Counted from the stretch's first letter, positions 40,400 through 49,995 are shown. The stretch is 64,000 nucleotides of DNA from Actinacidiphila cocklensis (GCF_907177275.1 NZ_CAJSLV010000071.1:1-64000), one strand, 5' to 3'. Translations and numbers: made by a program. The notes: generated by a model from the sequence alone, not told the origin.

Positions 40400-41695
40400 A
40401 TGAGAACCAGACGCCTCCGGCTCACCTCCCTCGCCCTGTCCGCCGCCTCCCTGCTGGCTCTCTCCCTCGCGGGGTGCTCGAACGGGTCGGGCTCGGGCGG
40501 CGACGCGAACGTGTCGCTGCGGATGACCGTGTGGAGCAACGACCCGTCGCAGACGGCGCTGTTCAACAGCATCGCGGCGGACTACCGCAAGACCCACCCG
40601 GACGTCGCGTCGATCGCCTTCGACTACATACCGATCGACAACTACACCACCGCCCTGACCACCCAGATCGCCGGCAGCAACCCGCCGGACATGGCGTGGG
40701 TCCTGGAGCGCGACGCCCCCGACTTCGTCTCGTCGGGCGCGCTCACCGACCTCACCCCGACCCTGCAGAAGGCGGCCGGCTACCAGTACGACGACCTCAC
40801 GCCCGCGGCCACCAAGCTGTGGAAGCAGGGCGGGGACCTGTACGCGTACCCCTTCTCCACCTCGCCGTTCGGGATGTTCTACAACAAGGACCTGCTCACG
40901 AAGGCGGGGGTGGCCCAGACCCCTGACCAGCTGCTGGCAGCCCACCAGTGGACGTGGCAGAACGCGGAGAAGATGGCCGCCCAGGTGGCCGCGCACACCG
41001 ACAAGCAGGGCCTGGTGGTCCGGGACTGGGACTACAAGACCTGGGTCCAGCTCGCCGGCGTGTGGCGCGGGTGGGGCGCCGACGCGTGGTCGGCCGACGG
41101 GAAGACCTGCGGGTTCGACTCGCCGCAGATGCAGCAGGCGATGGCCTTCCTGCACGACGCGATCTTCCAGGACAAGGCGCTGCCGGGACCCGGCGAGACC
41201 GCCGACTTCTTCGCCGGCGAGTCCGGCCTGACCATCACCCAGATCAGCCGTGCCACGCTGCTGGCGACCCACCCGTTCGACTGGGGGATCGTCCCGCTCC
41301 CGTCCGGCCCGGCGGGCGCGTCGCAGGTCATCGGACAGGCCGGCATCGGCGTGATGACGAAGGGGTCGCACAAGCAGCAGGCGGCCGACTTCCTCGCCTA
41401 CTTCTCCGATGCGGCCAACTCCACCAAGCTCGCCCGCTACTTCCCGCCGGCCCGCACCAGCCAGCTCACCACCGCCACCCTCGCCAAGGCCAACCCCATG
41501 TTCACTCCCCAGCAGTTGCAGGACGTGGTCATCGACGGCATCAAGACCGGCTCGGTCCTTCCGTCCCACAAGAACAGCGCAAAGATCGCCAACCTCGTCC
41601 AGAACGCGCTCGACCCGATGTGGAAGTCCGGCGCGGACGTCGACGCCGTCCTTTCGGGCGTGTGCAAGGCGATCGCACCGGCCCTGTCCGAATGA
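40400..41695 (+). CDS. ABC sugar-binding lipoprotein
   Basis: 431-residue extracellular solute-binding protein (family 1). The lipobox is LSLAGC (about 22-27) with a long Gly/Ser linker. The fold has NVSLRMTVWSNDPSQTALFN, AGSNPPDMAWVLERD and YAYPFSTSPFGMFYNKDLL as in the maltose/oligosaccharide-binding cluster. It captures the glycan fragment released by the extracellular enzymes; the sugar is not known. It lies 22 bp after the flavoprotein and overlaps the first permease by 4 bp, so it is one operon under the TAATACG operator. Confidence 0.93.
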   Translation: MRTRRLRLTSLALSAASLLALSLAGCSNGSGSGGDANVSLRMTVWSNDPSQTALFNSIAADYRKTHPDVASIAFDYIPIDNYTTALTTQIAGSNPPDMAWVLERDAPDFVSSGALTDLTPTLQKAAGYQYDDLTPAATKLWKQGGDLYAYPFSTSPFGMFYNKDLLTKAGVAQTPDQLLAAHQWTWQNAEKMAAQVAAHTDKQGLVVRDWDYKTWVQLAGVWRGWGADAWSADGKTCGFDSPQMQQAMAFLHDAIFQDKALPGPGETADFFAGESGLTITQISRATLLATHPFDWGIVPLPSGPAGASQVIGQAGIGVMTKGSHKQQAADFLAYFSDAANSTKLARYFPPARTSQLTTATLAKANPMFTPQQLQDVVIDGIKTGSVLPSHKNSAKIANLVQNALDPMWKSGADVDAVLSGVCKAIAPALSE

Positions 41696-42648
41696 CGACC
41701 GTGCACGAGACCGAGCCCACTGGCGAGCGGGCGAGCACCTCTCGCCCGCCGGCCGGGTCAGGGCGGTTCTGGACCCTGCGGCGGCAGGACACCCTCAGCG
41801 GCTGGCTGTTCGTGCTGCCGCAGGCCCTGGGGTTCCTCGCCTTCGTCCTCTACCCCCTGATCGCGGTCGTCTACTACAGCTTCCACACCTCCAACGTGCT
41901 CTCCGGTGTGACGAAGTACGCGGGCACCAGGAACTACTCGCAGCTGGTGCACGATCCGGCCACACCGTCGGTGGCGCGGGCGACGGTGCTGTTCTGCATC
42001 GGCCTCGTGGTGATCAACATCGCCCTGGCGATGTTGCTCGCCGTGCTGCTGAACCAGCGGCTGCGCGGCACCACGGTGTTCCGCACGCTGTTCTTCTCCC
42101 CCGTCGTCGTCTCGCTGGTGGCGTGGACGATCACCTGGAACTTCCTGCTGCAGAACAACGGCGGCATCAACTCGATGCTGCACGTGGTCGGAATCGAAGG
42201 ACCCAACTGGCTGCGCGGTGACAACTCGGCACTGGTGTCGGTGGTGATCGTCCAGGTCTTCAAGAACGTCGGGCTCAACATGGTGCTGTTCCTCGCGGCC
42301 CTCCAGGGCGTCCCGCGGTCGCTGCTGGAGGCCGCCGAGATCGACGGTGCGGGCGCGTGGCGCCGGTTCCGCTCGGTGGTCCTGCCGTTGATCAGCCCCA
42401 CGACGCTGCTCACCACGATCGTGACGATCAGCGGCTCCCTGCAGGTGTTCGCGCAGATCCAGATCCTCACCGAAGGCGGCCCGAACAACCGGACCAACGT
42501 CCTGGTGTACTTCTTCTACCAGCAGGCCTTCGACAACCACGACTTCGGATACGGCAGCGCCGTCGCCGTCGTGCTGTTCGCCATCATCCTGGTGCTCACC
42601 CTGGTTCAGTGGCGCCTGCGCAAGAAGTGGGTGTTCTATGAGTCTTGA
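41692..42648 (+). CDS. ABC sugar permease, MalF-type
   Basis: 318-residue inner-membrane permease with six helices. The EAA loop is EAAEIDGAGAWRRFRSVVLP (about 221-240), the site that contacts the ATPase. FKNVGLNMVLFLAALQGVP precedes it and the C-terminal TEGGPNNRTNVLVYFFYQQA (about 262-281) is typical of carbohydrate transporters. The start overlaps the binding-protein stop (ATGA) and the stop overlaps the second permease by 11 bp. Confidence 0.94.
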   Translation: MTTVHETEPTGERASTSRPPAGSGRFWTLRRQDTLSGWLFVLPQALGFLAFVLYPLIAVVYYSFHTSNVLSGVTKYAGTRNYSQLVHDPATPSVARATVLFCIGLVVINIALAMLLAVLLNQRLRGTTVFRTLFFSPVVVSLVAWTITWNFLLQNNGGINSMLHVVGIEGPNWLRGDNSALVSVVIVQVFKNVGLNMVLFLAALQGVPRSLLEAAEIDGAGAWRRFRSVVLPLISPTTLLTTIVTISGSLQVFAQIQILTEGGPNNRTNVLVYFFYQQAFDNHDFGYGSAVAVVLFAIILVLTLVQWRLRKKWVFYES

Positions 42649-43549
42649 GACAGCCGCCCGCCGGCCGGTCACGCTCCGGGACGCGGCCGCCGCACCCCGG
42701 ACCCCGGGGCGGCGCCCCGGCAGCCGGTGGCGGAAGCCGCTGCTGTACGCGGCCATGGTCGTGCTCGCGATCCCGTTCGTGTTCCCGACGTGGTGGATGA
42801 TCACCTCATCCCTGCTGCCGGAGAACGAGGTGCTCAGCTATCCGCCCAAGCTGCTGCCGCTGCACCCGCAGTGGTCCAACTACAAGACCGCGTTCGCGAA
42901 CTACCCGCTCGCCCACCAGTACCTGAACAGCCTCTACATCGCGCTGCTCGTCACCGCGGGCACGATGCTGGTCGCGTCGCTGTCGGGGTACGCGTTCGCC
43001 CGAATCCCCTTCCCCGGCAACAAGGTGCTGTTCCCGCTGATCCTCAGCGGCCTGCTGATCCCGACCGAGGTCACCGTCATCCCGCTGTTCAAGATGGTCG
43101 ACCGGCTGGGCCTGACCAACACCCACTGGCCGCTGATCGTCATCCCGATCCTCGGCGCGCCGAGCGTGCTCGGCACGTTCGTGATGCGGCAGTTCTTCCT
43201 GGCGATCCCCGACGAACTCGAGGACGCCGGCCGCATGGACGGCCTGGGCCGGTTCGGCCTGTACTTCCGGGTGGCACTGCCGCTGGCCCGGCCCGCGCTG
43301 GCGTCGGTGGCGATCTTCACCTTCCTCAACAGCTGGAACATGTACCTCGAACCGCTGGTCTACGAGACCGACAAGCGCAACTACACGCTCCCGGTGGCAC
43401 TCACCCAGTACACCGACGCGTACGGCTCCCACCTGTGGAACATCCAGCTCGCCGCCTCCGTGACGACGGTGGTCCCCGTCCTGGTCGTCTTCATCGCCGC
43501 CCAGCGCCACTTCGTCGAAGGCCTTGCCCAGACCGGGCTGAAGGGCTGA
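42638..43549 (+). CDS. ABC sugar permease, MalG-type
   Basis: 303-residue inner-membrane permease, the partner of the preceding gene. Six helices; the EAA loop is ELEDAGRMDGLGRFGLYFRV (about 193-212) with ALPLARPALASVAIF following. It ends with FIAAQRHFVEGLAQTGLKG, the usual MalG-type ending. No ATPase follows; the convergent GH43 gene is next. The importer must therefore use a shared ATPase such as MsiK. Confidence 0.94.
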   Translation: MSLETAARRPVTLRDAAAAPRTPGRRPGSRWRKPLLYAAMVVLAIPFVFPTWWMITSSLLPENEVLSYPPKLLPLHPQWSNYKTAFANYPLAHQYLNSLYIALLVTAGTMLVASLSGYAFARIPFPGNKVLFPLILSGLLIPTEVTVIPLFKMVDRLGLTNTHWPLIVIPILGAPSVLGTFVMRQFFLAIPDELEDAGRMDGLGRFGLYFRVALPLARPALASVAIFTFLNSWNMYLEPLVYETDKRNYTLPVALTQYTDAYGSHLWNIQLAASVTTVVPVLVVFIAAQRHFVEGLAQTGLKG

Positions 43550-43585
43550 CCCATGCGTCCGGTGCTGCCAGGTGGGTGCCCGCGT

Positions 43586-44593
43586 TCAGTGCGCGTAGGG
43601 CCAGCCGGCGGAGTCGTAGTCGAGCCAGTTGACGCCCAGCAGGGGCGTGCCGTTGTCCGCGTAGTAGTGGTAGACGAGGATGTCGTGGTCGGTGTCGGTG
43701 AAGACGCCCTCGCCGCCGGGGCCGTGGATGCTGCCGTGGCCTGCCAGGATCTCGGTGCCGCCGCCGGAGGTCATCGCCGTGCCGTTGCGGTCGGTGTACG
43801 GGCCGGTCACGCCGGCGGAGCGGCCCACCATGATGCGGTAGGTGCTGGACGCGCCGCGGCAGCAGTAGTCGAACGAGACGAACAGGTAGTAGTAGCCGCC
43901 GTGGTGGAAGACGTACGGCGCCTCGATCGGGCCGCCGCCCCGGCCGGCCGTCGAGCGCAGCGAGGTGTCGGCGCGCAGGCCCGTGGCCGGGTTGAGCGCG
44001 ATCGTCTTGATGCCGGACCAGAAGGACCCGAAGTCCAGCCACCAGTTGCCCTGCGCGTCCACGACGAGGTTGGGGTCGATGGCGTTGAAGTCGTCCGAGG
44101 TCTGCGAGGCGACGACCAGGCCGCGGTTGGTCCAGGTCCCCGGGTCCCCGCTGGGGCTCGTGGCCAGGAAGATCGCCGAGTGGTTGGAGCCGAACGTGGA
44201 GGCCGCGTAGTACATGTAGTACTGCCCGTTGCGGTACGAGAGGTCCGGCGCCCACAGGCTGCGGCCGTTATCGGTGTACGGGTACGTCCACGACGCGCCG
44301 CCGGGGAAGGCGGAGCCGGTGTTGTGGAAGGCGGTGCGGTCCTGCGAGGTCTTCAGCCCGATGTTGTCGCCCGTGTAGGCCACCAGGTAGCCGCCGTTCG
44401 GCCGCTTGACCATGGTCGGGTCGTGGACGCCGGTGTCACCGGTGACGGCCCCGGGATTCGGGTAGGAGGCAGCCGCCACCGGCGAGGGCTGCGCGAGGGC
44501 GGCCGCCAGCGCGGCGGTCACCACAGCGGCGAGAAGGGTGCCGATCCGGCGGCGGGAGGAGGCGGTGGGCGTTGTGCGGATCAGTCGCATCAC
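43586..44593 (-). CDS. GH43 endo-1,5-alpha-L-arabinanase, secreted
   Basis: 335-residue secreted enzyme with a signal peptide (about 1-42, AAALAQPSPVAAA). The five-bladed propeller has the family's acidic triad: Asp in TGVHDPTM (about 54-61), Asp in FNAIDPNLVVD (about 168-178) and Glu in GGGPIEAPYVFHHGG (about 219-233). FDYCCRGASSTYRIMVGRS is a hallmark of bacterial arabinanases. It cleaves alpha-1,5-linked arabinan side chains of pectin. It starts 27 bp after the pectinesterase stop and is probably in the same transcript. Confidence 0.92.
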   Translation of the reverse strand: MMRLIRTTPTASSRRRIGTLLAAVVTAALAAALAQPSPVAAASYPNPGAVTGDTGVHDPTMVKRPNGGYLVAYTGDNIGLKTSQDRTAFHNTGSAFPGGASWTYPYTDNGRSLWAPDLSYRNGQYYMYYAASTFGSNHSAIFLATSPSGDPGTWTNRGLVVASQTSDDFNAIDPNLVVDAQGNWWLDFGSFWSGIKTIALNPATGLRADTSLRSTAGRGGGPIEAPYVFHHGGYYYLFVSFDYCCRGASSTYRIMVGRSAGVTGPYTDRNGTAMTSGGGTEILAGHGSIHGPGGEGVFTDTDHDILVYHYYADNGTPLLGVNWLDYDSAGWPYAH

Positions 44594-44620
44594 GGTGGTG
44601 TCTCCTGGGCGCGGGGGCGG

Positions 44621-45679
44621 TTACCGGACCGGGTTCCAGCCGTCACCGCCGGCCAGATAGGCGGTGGCGGTGTACGAGGCGGCGGTGGCGGACGACAGTT
44701 GCGGCCGGGCGGAGGTGACGGTCGCACCGGGGCCCGTGTTGCCGTACTCGCCGTAGCGTCCTGAGGTCCAGGTGGCGCCGGAGATGCCGGTCCACGGCCC
44801 GGCGCTGCTGATCGCCGCGGGCAGCGAGGTCTGGCGGACGACCATCTGCGGGACGGCGTCGCCCGAGGGGGTCCAGGCCCGGCCGAGGTAGAGGCGTCCG
44901 GCGGCGAAGGAGCTGGTGACCGTGTCGCCGGTGAGCAGGATGCCGTACGGGTTGCTGCCGAAGGTCGCGGGGGCGGCCAGGTAGCCGCTGGTGAAGCCGT
45001 CGTCGCTGAGGACGTTGATGTGCGAGCGGTCCACGACCAGGGTGCCGTTGCCGAAGATGAAGTCGACGTCGCCGTCGATCTCGCCGCCGCGGACGTACTG
45101 CCGCAGGCTTCGCGACGAGGTGGAGTTCCAGGACAGCAGGGTGTCCTGGTGGCCGTAGAAGTCGCAGTCCACGTAGGTCTGCCGGTCTCCCTCCATGGCC
45201 AGCGCCACGGACTGGGTGCCGGTCACCGAGGGGTTGGCGAGCCGGCTGAACAGGTTGCGGAAGGTGAGGTGCTCGGCGGTGAAGTCGTTCGCCTTGACGT
45301 GCACCGTCGCGGAGCCCTCGGTGCCGTAGGTGCCGCCGCCGGGCTTGGCCAGGCCGTTGTAGCGGGACCCGTCGACCCGTACGTCGGCGGGGTTGCCGGT
45401 GGCGCCCGCCAAGGTCAGGTGCAGCTTGCCGGCGGGCACGGTCAGGTACTCGGCGTAGGTTCCTGCGGCGATGGAGATCGTGTACGCGGTCGCCGAGTCG
45501 TCCGGCACCGCGTTGACCGCGGCCTGGATGCTGGAGTACTGCGCGCCGCTGTGCGCCACGGTCAGCGTGACGGCGCTCGCCGCGGCGGCGGGCACAGGAC
45601 AGCCGGCGGCCGGCCCGGCGGTGCACAACGCGCCGGCCAGGGCGAGGCCCAGGGTGCGCTTGCGGGGTGTGGGGTGCAT
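44621..45679 (-). CDS. Pectinesterase (CE8), secreted
   Basis: 352-residue secreted esterase that removes methyl groups from homogalacturonan. The signal peptide ends near 35 (AAAAS). The right-handed beta-helix has all active-site blocks: QSVALAMEGDRQTYVDCDFY (about 155-174), GHQDTLLS (about 175-182; catalytic Asp), GDVDFIFGNG (about 202-211; second Asp) and LGRAWTPSG (about 265-273; Arg/Trp). A GAAGCGCTTC-type operator is 43 bp upstream (45722-45735), so it has its own control point besides read-through from the galactanase gene. Confidence 0.93.
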   Translation of the reverse strand: MHPTPRKRTLGLALAGALCTAGPAAGCPVPAAAASAVTLTVAHSGAQYSSIQAAVNAVPDDSATAYTISIAAGTYAEYLTVPAGKLHLTLAGATGNPADVRVDGSRYNGLAKPGGGTYGTEGSATVHVKANDFTAEHLTFRNLFSRLANPSVTGTQSVALAMEGDRQTYVDCDFYGHQDTLLSWNSTSSRSLRQYVRGGEIDGDVDFIFGNGTLVVDRSHINVLSDDGFTSGYLAAPATFGSNPYGILLTGDTVTSSFAAGRLYLGRAWTPSGDAVPQMVVRQTSLPAAISSAGPWTGISGATWTSGRYGEYGNTGPGATVTSARPQLSSATAASYTATAYLAGGDGWNPVR

Positions 45680-45721
45680 CGGACCGTCCTCAGTGTGTGG
45701 GGGGTGAGGAGTGGTGCGTCA

Positions 45722-45735
45722 TCGAAGCGCTTCGC
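45722..45735. promoter_or_regulatory. GAAGCGCTTC operator before the pectinesterase gene
   Basis: TCGAAGCGCTTCGC, with the perfect 12-bp palindrome CGAAGCGCTTCG. It starts directly next to the galactanase stop codon and 43 bp before the pectinesterase start. Same motif as at 49982, 50045 and 50111. Confidence 0.75.
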
Positions 45736-46857
45736 CTAGGGCGTCCACCGGACGCCGGGGTTGATGTGGCCCGTCCAGTCGAAGACGGCCATGTTGTCCC
45801 AGCCGTCGCCGCTGTGGCTGATGTCGGCCGGGTCCCAGCCGTTGCCGGGGACGGCGTACCAGGTGGGTTCCCAGTAGAAGACGCCGACCGCCCCCGCGCT
45901 GCGGGCCGTGCTCTGCACGGCGTCGAACTCGGCGGCCTGGCCCTGCCAGGTGAGCGGGTAGCCCGAGCACCCGGAGGTGACCGAGTTGCCGGTCCCGTCG
46001 GCGTCCGCCGCGGTGAACGGATAGGCCGTCTCGGCGATCACGACGTCCTTGCCGTAGCGGGCCTTCATGTCGGAGACGACGCCGCCCATGGTGGACGGCG
46101 AGCCGTGCCACATGCAGTAGTACGAAAGACCGGTGACGTCCCAGGCGACGCCCTTGGCCCTGATCCCGTCGTAGAACCAGCGGGCGTGGGCGTCGCTGTC
46201 CGCGTCCGCCGTGTGGATGACGACCTGGGTGCTGCTGCTGCACGCCTTGGTCGCGTTGTAGCCGGACTTCAGCAGCAGGCCGATGTTCGTGAAGTCGTTG
46301 TTCACCACCTTGCCGTCGTTCCACAGCATCCCGGTGTTGATCTCGTTGCCGATCTGCACGCTGTCCGGTGTCGTGCCCTGGGCCTTGAGGCTGTTGCAGA
46401 CGTCGTAGGTGTAGTCGTAGACGTCCGTCTGCAACTGGCCGATGCCGTGGCTCGCCCATGCCGCCGGCTTGTTCTGCTGCCCCGGGTCCGCCCAGCTGTC
46501 GGAGTAGTGGAAGTCGACCAGCAGCTTCAGCCCCTTGGCCTTGGCCGTCCTCGCGTACTGCAGCACCTTCGCCTTGTTGTTGTAGCCACTGGCCGGGTCG
46601 TTCCAGACGCGCAGGCGCACGTAGTTGACGCCGGCGTCCTTGAGGATGTCCAGCGGGTCCCGGGCGGTGCCGCTCGCGTCGTAGTACTTCGCGCCGAGGT
46701 CCAGTGCCCGCTGCGCCGTCGAGACGTCCGCGCCGCGCATGCTGAGCGAGTTCGCCGCGGACGCGGTCGTGGTGCCGCCGAGCATGGCCGCGGGCAGGAC
46801 GAGGCCCGCCGCCAGCAGGATCGACCACGCTCTCCGGCCGGGTCGGTACGTCATCAT
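45736..46857 (-). CDS. GH53 arabinogalactan endo-beta-1,4-galactanase, secreted
   Basis: 373-residue secreted enzyme with a signal peptide (1-33, TTTASAA). TIM-barrel of GH53: RGADVSTAQRALDLGAKYYD (about 41-60), YVRLRVWNDP (about 77-86), LVDFHYSDSWADPGQQNKPA (about 112-131), acid/base Glu in VQIGNEINTGMLW (about 168-180) and nucleophile Glu in VVIAETAYPF (about 270-279). It cuts beta-1,4-galactan in type I arabinogalactan. Two adjacent ATGs (46857, 46854) follow GAAGGGAG. It lies 74 bp after the second permease of the importer and is likely in that operon. Confidence 0.93.
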   Translation of the reverse strand: MMTYRPGRRAWSILLAAGLVLPAAMLGGTTTASAANSLSMRGADVSTAQRALDLGAKYYDASGTARDPLDILKDAGVNYVRLRVWNDPASGYNNKAKVLQYARTAKAKGLKLLVDFHYSDSWADPGQQNKPAAWASHGIGQLQTDVYDYTYDVCNSLKAQGTTPDSVQIGNEINTGMLWNDGKVVNNDFTNIGLLLKSGYNATKACSSSTQVVIHTADADSDAHARWFYDGIRAKGVAWDVTGLSYYCMWHGSPSTMGGVVSDMKARYGKDVVIAETAYPFTAADADGTGNSVTSGCSGYPLTWQGQAAEFDAVQSTARSAGAVGVFYWEPTWYAVPGNGWDPADISHSGDGWDNMAVFDWTGHINPGVRWTP

Positions 46858-46931
46858 GTCCGATCTCCCTTCAGCGATCCGACGAGAGGCAGTGCACGGG
46901 AAGCTTGTGGACGTGGGCGGGGGCAGGCCGG

Positions 46932-47753
46932 TCATCTGACGGCGCCCACGGCTATGCCACGGGTCAGGGTCCGTTGGAAGACCAGGAAGAAGGCGAGGGC
47001 GGGGAGCGCGCCGAGCAGGCCGGCCGCGTTGGTCATCGTCGCGTCCATCAGTCGCTGCCCCTGGAGGACGCCGAGTGCGACCGACACCGTCTGGTTGTCG
47101 TTCGACGGCAGCATCACCAGCGGCAGCAGGAACTCGTTCCAGGTCCAGACGAAGAAGAAGACGAGCAGGACGCCCAGGGTGGGACGGCTGACCGGCACCA
47201 CGATCCGCCACAGCACCTGCCAGCTGCCGGCGCCGTCGATCCGCGCGGCCTCGATGATCTCCCGGGGGAAGGCCCCCAGGACCGAGGAGAGCAGATAGGT
47301 GCCGAACGCCGCCTGGATGACGCTGAAGACGATGACCAGGCTGAGCCTGGTGTCGTACAGGCCCACCTGCTTGGCCAGGTAGTACAGCGGGTAGACCAGC
47401 GCCTCCTGGGGCAGCACGTTGGCCAGGACGAAGAAGGCGAGCACCCAGGTCCTGCCCCTGATCCTGCCGATCCCGATCGCATACGCGTTCAGCACCGAGA
47501 GCACCACGCCCGCCACCGCCACCGAGCCGGAGATCAGCACCGAGTTGAGGAGCACCCGGCCGAAGTCGACCCGGTTCCAGAAGTCCTTCAGCGCGTCCAG
47601 GTGGATGCCGTGGGGCAGGCTGAGCGGGCCGTGGGCCGAGTAGTCGGCCGGCGACTTCACCGCGTTGTCCAGCACGATCAGAAGGGGCAGCACCATCAGG
47701 ACGGCGCCCAGGACGATCAGCGCGAGCGCGGGAAAACGCCTGGCCGCGGTCAC
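46932..47753 (-). CDS. ABC sugar permease, MalG-type (second importer)
   Basis: 273-residue inner-membrane permease with six helices. The EAA loop is EIIEAARIDGAGSWQVLWRI (about 164-183), then VVPVSRPTLGVLLVFFFVWT. It ends VFQRTLTRGIAVGAVR, typical of MalG-type proteins. GTG 47753 overlaps the stop of the preceding permease by 4 bp. It forms one transporter with the genes at 47750-48652 and 48649-49941. Confidence 0.93.
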   Translation of the reverse strand: MTAARRFPALALIVLGAVLMVLPLLIVLDNAVKSPADYSAHGPLSLPHGIHLDALKDFWNRVDFGRVLLNSVLISGSVAVAGVVLSVLNAYAIGIGRIRGRTWVLAFFVLANVLPQEALVYPLYYLAKQVGLYDTRLSLVIVFSVIQAAFGTYLLSSVLGAFPREIIEAARIDGAGSWQVLWRIVVPVSRPTLGVLLVFFFVWTWNEFLLPLVMLPSNDNQTVSVALGVLQGQRLMDATMTNAAGLLGALPALAFFLVFQRTLTRGIAVGAVR

Positions 47754-48652
47754 TGCGCCTCCTCCGCCCGGGTCTGGAAGCGCAGGCCCACCACGGCGAG
47801 CGCGAGGATGATCAGCGTCATCACGGTGGCGATCGCGGATCCGTACCCGACCTGGGTCTTCTCGAAGAACGTCGCGAACGAGAAGTACGAGGGCACGTTC
47901 GTGGCATCCGCGGGTCCGCCCTTGGTCAGGACGTAGACCGCGCCGAACACCTTGAGCGCCGCGATGGTGCACCAGAGCATCACCACATGGATCTCCGGGC
48001 GGAGTTGGGGCAGCGTCACGTGCCAGAACCGCCGCCACCAGGACGCCCCGTCGAGCTCCGCGGCCTCCTGCAGGGCCGGGTCGATCCGCTGCAGGCCCGC
48101 CATGAAGATCACCACGGGGAAGCCCAGTTGGACCCAGACCATCACCGCCATCACGCTGTAGAGCGCGAACTTCGGGTCGCCGAGCCAGTCCTGCTGCAGG
48201 GAGCGCAGGCCGACCGACTTCAGCAGGTCGTTGAGCGAGCCGTTGTCGGGCGCCAGTATCCAGCTCCAGACGATCCCCGCGACCGTGATCGGCAGGACCT
48301 GCGGCAGGTAGAAGCACGCCCGCAGCACGGAGGCGAGCCTGGTCCCGAAGTGCCTGGCGACGAAGTCGAAGAGCGCCGCCGCCAGGACCAGGCCGACGGC
48401 GGTGGGGATCACCGCCATGGCCAGGACCATGGAGAGGCTGTGCCGGAAGGACGCCCAGAACTGCGAGTCCTTCATCAGTGCGCGGTAGTTGTCCAGGCCG
48501 GTCCAGGTCGGGGTGCCGACCCCCTGCCAGCTGGTGAAGCTGTAGTAGAGGTTCATCGCGAGCGGGACGACGATGACGGCGAGGAAGGCGAGCGCCCCGG
48601 GTATCAGGTAGAGCACGTAGGTGTTGCGGGGATGCGGCGTCCGCGCCCTCAT
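47750..48652 (-). CDS. ABC sugar permease, MalF-type (second importer)
   Basis: 300-residue inner-membrane permease, six helices. The EAA loop is ALQEAAELDGASWWRRFWHV (about 204-223). TKGGPADATNVPSYFSFATF (about 245-264) is the usual C-terminal carbohydrate-permease region. The ATG at 48652 overlaps the binding-protein stop by 4 bp, showing coupled translation. Confidence 0.93.
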   Translation of the reverse strand: MRARTPHPRNTYVLYLIPGALAFLAVIVVPLAMNLYYSFTSWQGVGTPTWTGLDNYRALMKDSQFWASFRHSLSMVLAMAVIPTAVGLVLAAALFDFVARHFGTRLASVLRACFYLPQVLPITVAGIVWSWILAPDNGSLNDLLKSVGLRSLQQDWLGDPKFALYSVMAVMVWVQLGFPVVIFMAGLQRIDPALQEAAELDGASWWRRFWHVTLPQLRPEIHVVMLWCTIAALKVFGAVYVLTKGGPADATNVPSYFSFATFFEKTQVGYGSAIATVMTLIILALAVVGLRFQTRAEEAQ

Positions 48653-49941
48653 GACGTCGGGACGCCCGCGTCGTAGGCCTTCTGCAACTGGTCGAGGACG
48701 GCGGCCGGTTCCGCGCTGCCGGTGATGAGCTTCTGGACCGCGGAGACCAGCACGTCGTAGAAGCCGGGGACGGGCCAGTCCGGGTAGAACGCGAGGCCGT
48801 CGGCGGCGGTGACGGTGGTGAAGTCGTCGATCAGCGTCTTGGACTGCGGGTCGGTGATGGCGGCCGGGTCGGCGGCCACCGGTATGCCGCCGTTGTTGCC
48901 CAGCGCGTTCTGGATGCCCTTCTTCATCGTGATGTCGATGAAGTCGTAGGCGAGCTGCTTGTTCCTGGCGTTCTTCGGGACGACCCAGAGGTTTCCGCCG
49001 GAGCCGGGGGTGAGCTTCGATCCGGGCCACAGGAAGGTGCCCCAGGCGAACTTGTTCTCGGTCTTGAATCGCCCGTACCACCAGCTACCGGAGAAGAAGA
49101 TCGGGGACTTGCCGCTGATGAACGAGACGCCGGCGTCCTCGGCCTTGGCGCCGCTCGAGGTCTTGGCGATGTAGCCCTTGTCGACCCAGTCCGCGAAGGT
49201 GTCGGCGGCGTAGGTCCAGGCGGCGTCGTGGAAGTCGGCCTTGCCCTTGTAGAGCTCGAAGGCGTCGACCCAGGCCCGGTCCGCCTTGCTCAGGGCCAGC
49301 TGGTAGAGGTACTGCTGGGCCGGGTACTCGGCGCCCGCGTCGGCCAGCGGGGTGATCCCCTTGGCCTTGAAGGCGGCCAGCGCCGCGGTGAACTCCTCAG
49401 GTGTGGTCGGGACCTTGACGCCGTTGCTCGCGAAGAGGCCCTTGTTGTAGTAGACCATCGCGTACTCGCCGAAGTTGGGCACGCCGTACCAGTTGCCCGA
49501 GCCCATGACGCCCGCGGTGTCGTACCGGCTCGTCGTGGTCACGCTGGGGCTGAGCAGCTTGTCCCAGCCGTACTTCGTGACCTCGGGCGTCAGATCGGTG
49601 AGCAGTCCCTGCTTGGCCAGCAGGCCGGCCGTGGCGTTGCCCTTGTTGTACTCCATGACGTCGGGAGCGCCGTCGGAGTTGAGGACCATGGAGGCGGTCT
49701 TCTGGATCTGCTCGAAGCCCTTGGCCTCGAACTCGACCTTCACGCCGGGGTGCGTCTTCTTGAACTCGGCGATCGCCTGGTTCCAGGCGATCCCCATGGC
49801 GCTGTCGGGAGCCTCGTAGTGCCAGAGCCGGAGGGTCCTGCCGTCGCCTGCACCGCCCCCTGAGCTCCCGCAGGACGCGAGCAGCAGGGCACCTGCCAGT
49901 GCCGTCGCGGTCATGGCTATCGGTTTGCGCAGCCTCGCCAT
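48649..49941 (-). CDS. ABC sugar-binding lipoprotein (second importer)
   Basis: 430-residue family 1 solute-binding protein. The signal peptide ends in the lipobox LLLASC (about 20-25) followed by a Gly/Ser linker. RTLRLWHYEAPDSAMGIAWN (about 34-53), PDVMEYNKGNATAGLLAKQG and GVPNFGEYAMVYYNKGLFAS are typical of oligosaccharide binders. The start at 49941 has GGAGGCC 6 nt upstream; the frame extends 22 codons further, over the operator. It likely binds galacto- or arabino-oligosaccharides made by the GH53/GH43 enzymes of the same transcript. Three GAAGCGCTTC sites lie upstream. Confidence 0.93.
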   Translation of the reverse strand: MARLRKPIAMTATALAGALLLASCGSSGGGAGDGRTLRLWHYEAPDSAMGIAWNQAIAEFKKTHPGVKVEFEAKGFEQIQKTASMVLNSDGAPDVMEYNKGNATAGLLAKQGLLTDLTPEVTKYGWDKLLSPSVTTTSRYDTAGVMGSGNWYGVPNFGEYAMVYYNKGLFASNGVKVPTTPEEFTAALAAFKAKGITPLADAGAEYPAQQYLYQLALSKADRAWVDAFELYKGKADFHDAAWTYAADTFADWVDKGYIAKTSSGAKAEDAGVSFISGKSPIFFSGSWWYGRFKTENKFAWGTFLWPGSKLTPGSGGNLWVVPKNARNKQLAYDFIDITMKKGIQNALGNNGGIPVAADPAAITDPQSKTLIDDFTTVTAADGLAFYPDWPVPGFYDVLVSAVQKLITGSAEPAAVLDQLQKAYDAGVPTS

Positions 49942-49981
49942 TGCAGGCCTCCATGGGCTCTGACGGATGGAGATACGCACA

Positions 49982-49995
49982 TCGAAGCGCTTCGA
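49982..49995. promoter_or_regulatory. GAAGCGCTTC operator, site 1 of the second importer
   Basis: TCGAAGCGCTTCGA, a perfect 14-bp palindrome 41 bp before the binding-protein start. LacI-family proteins of actinomycetes commonly bind such CG-centred palindromes. Confidence 0.8.
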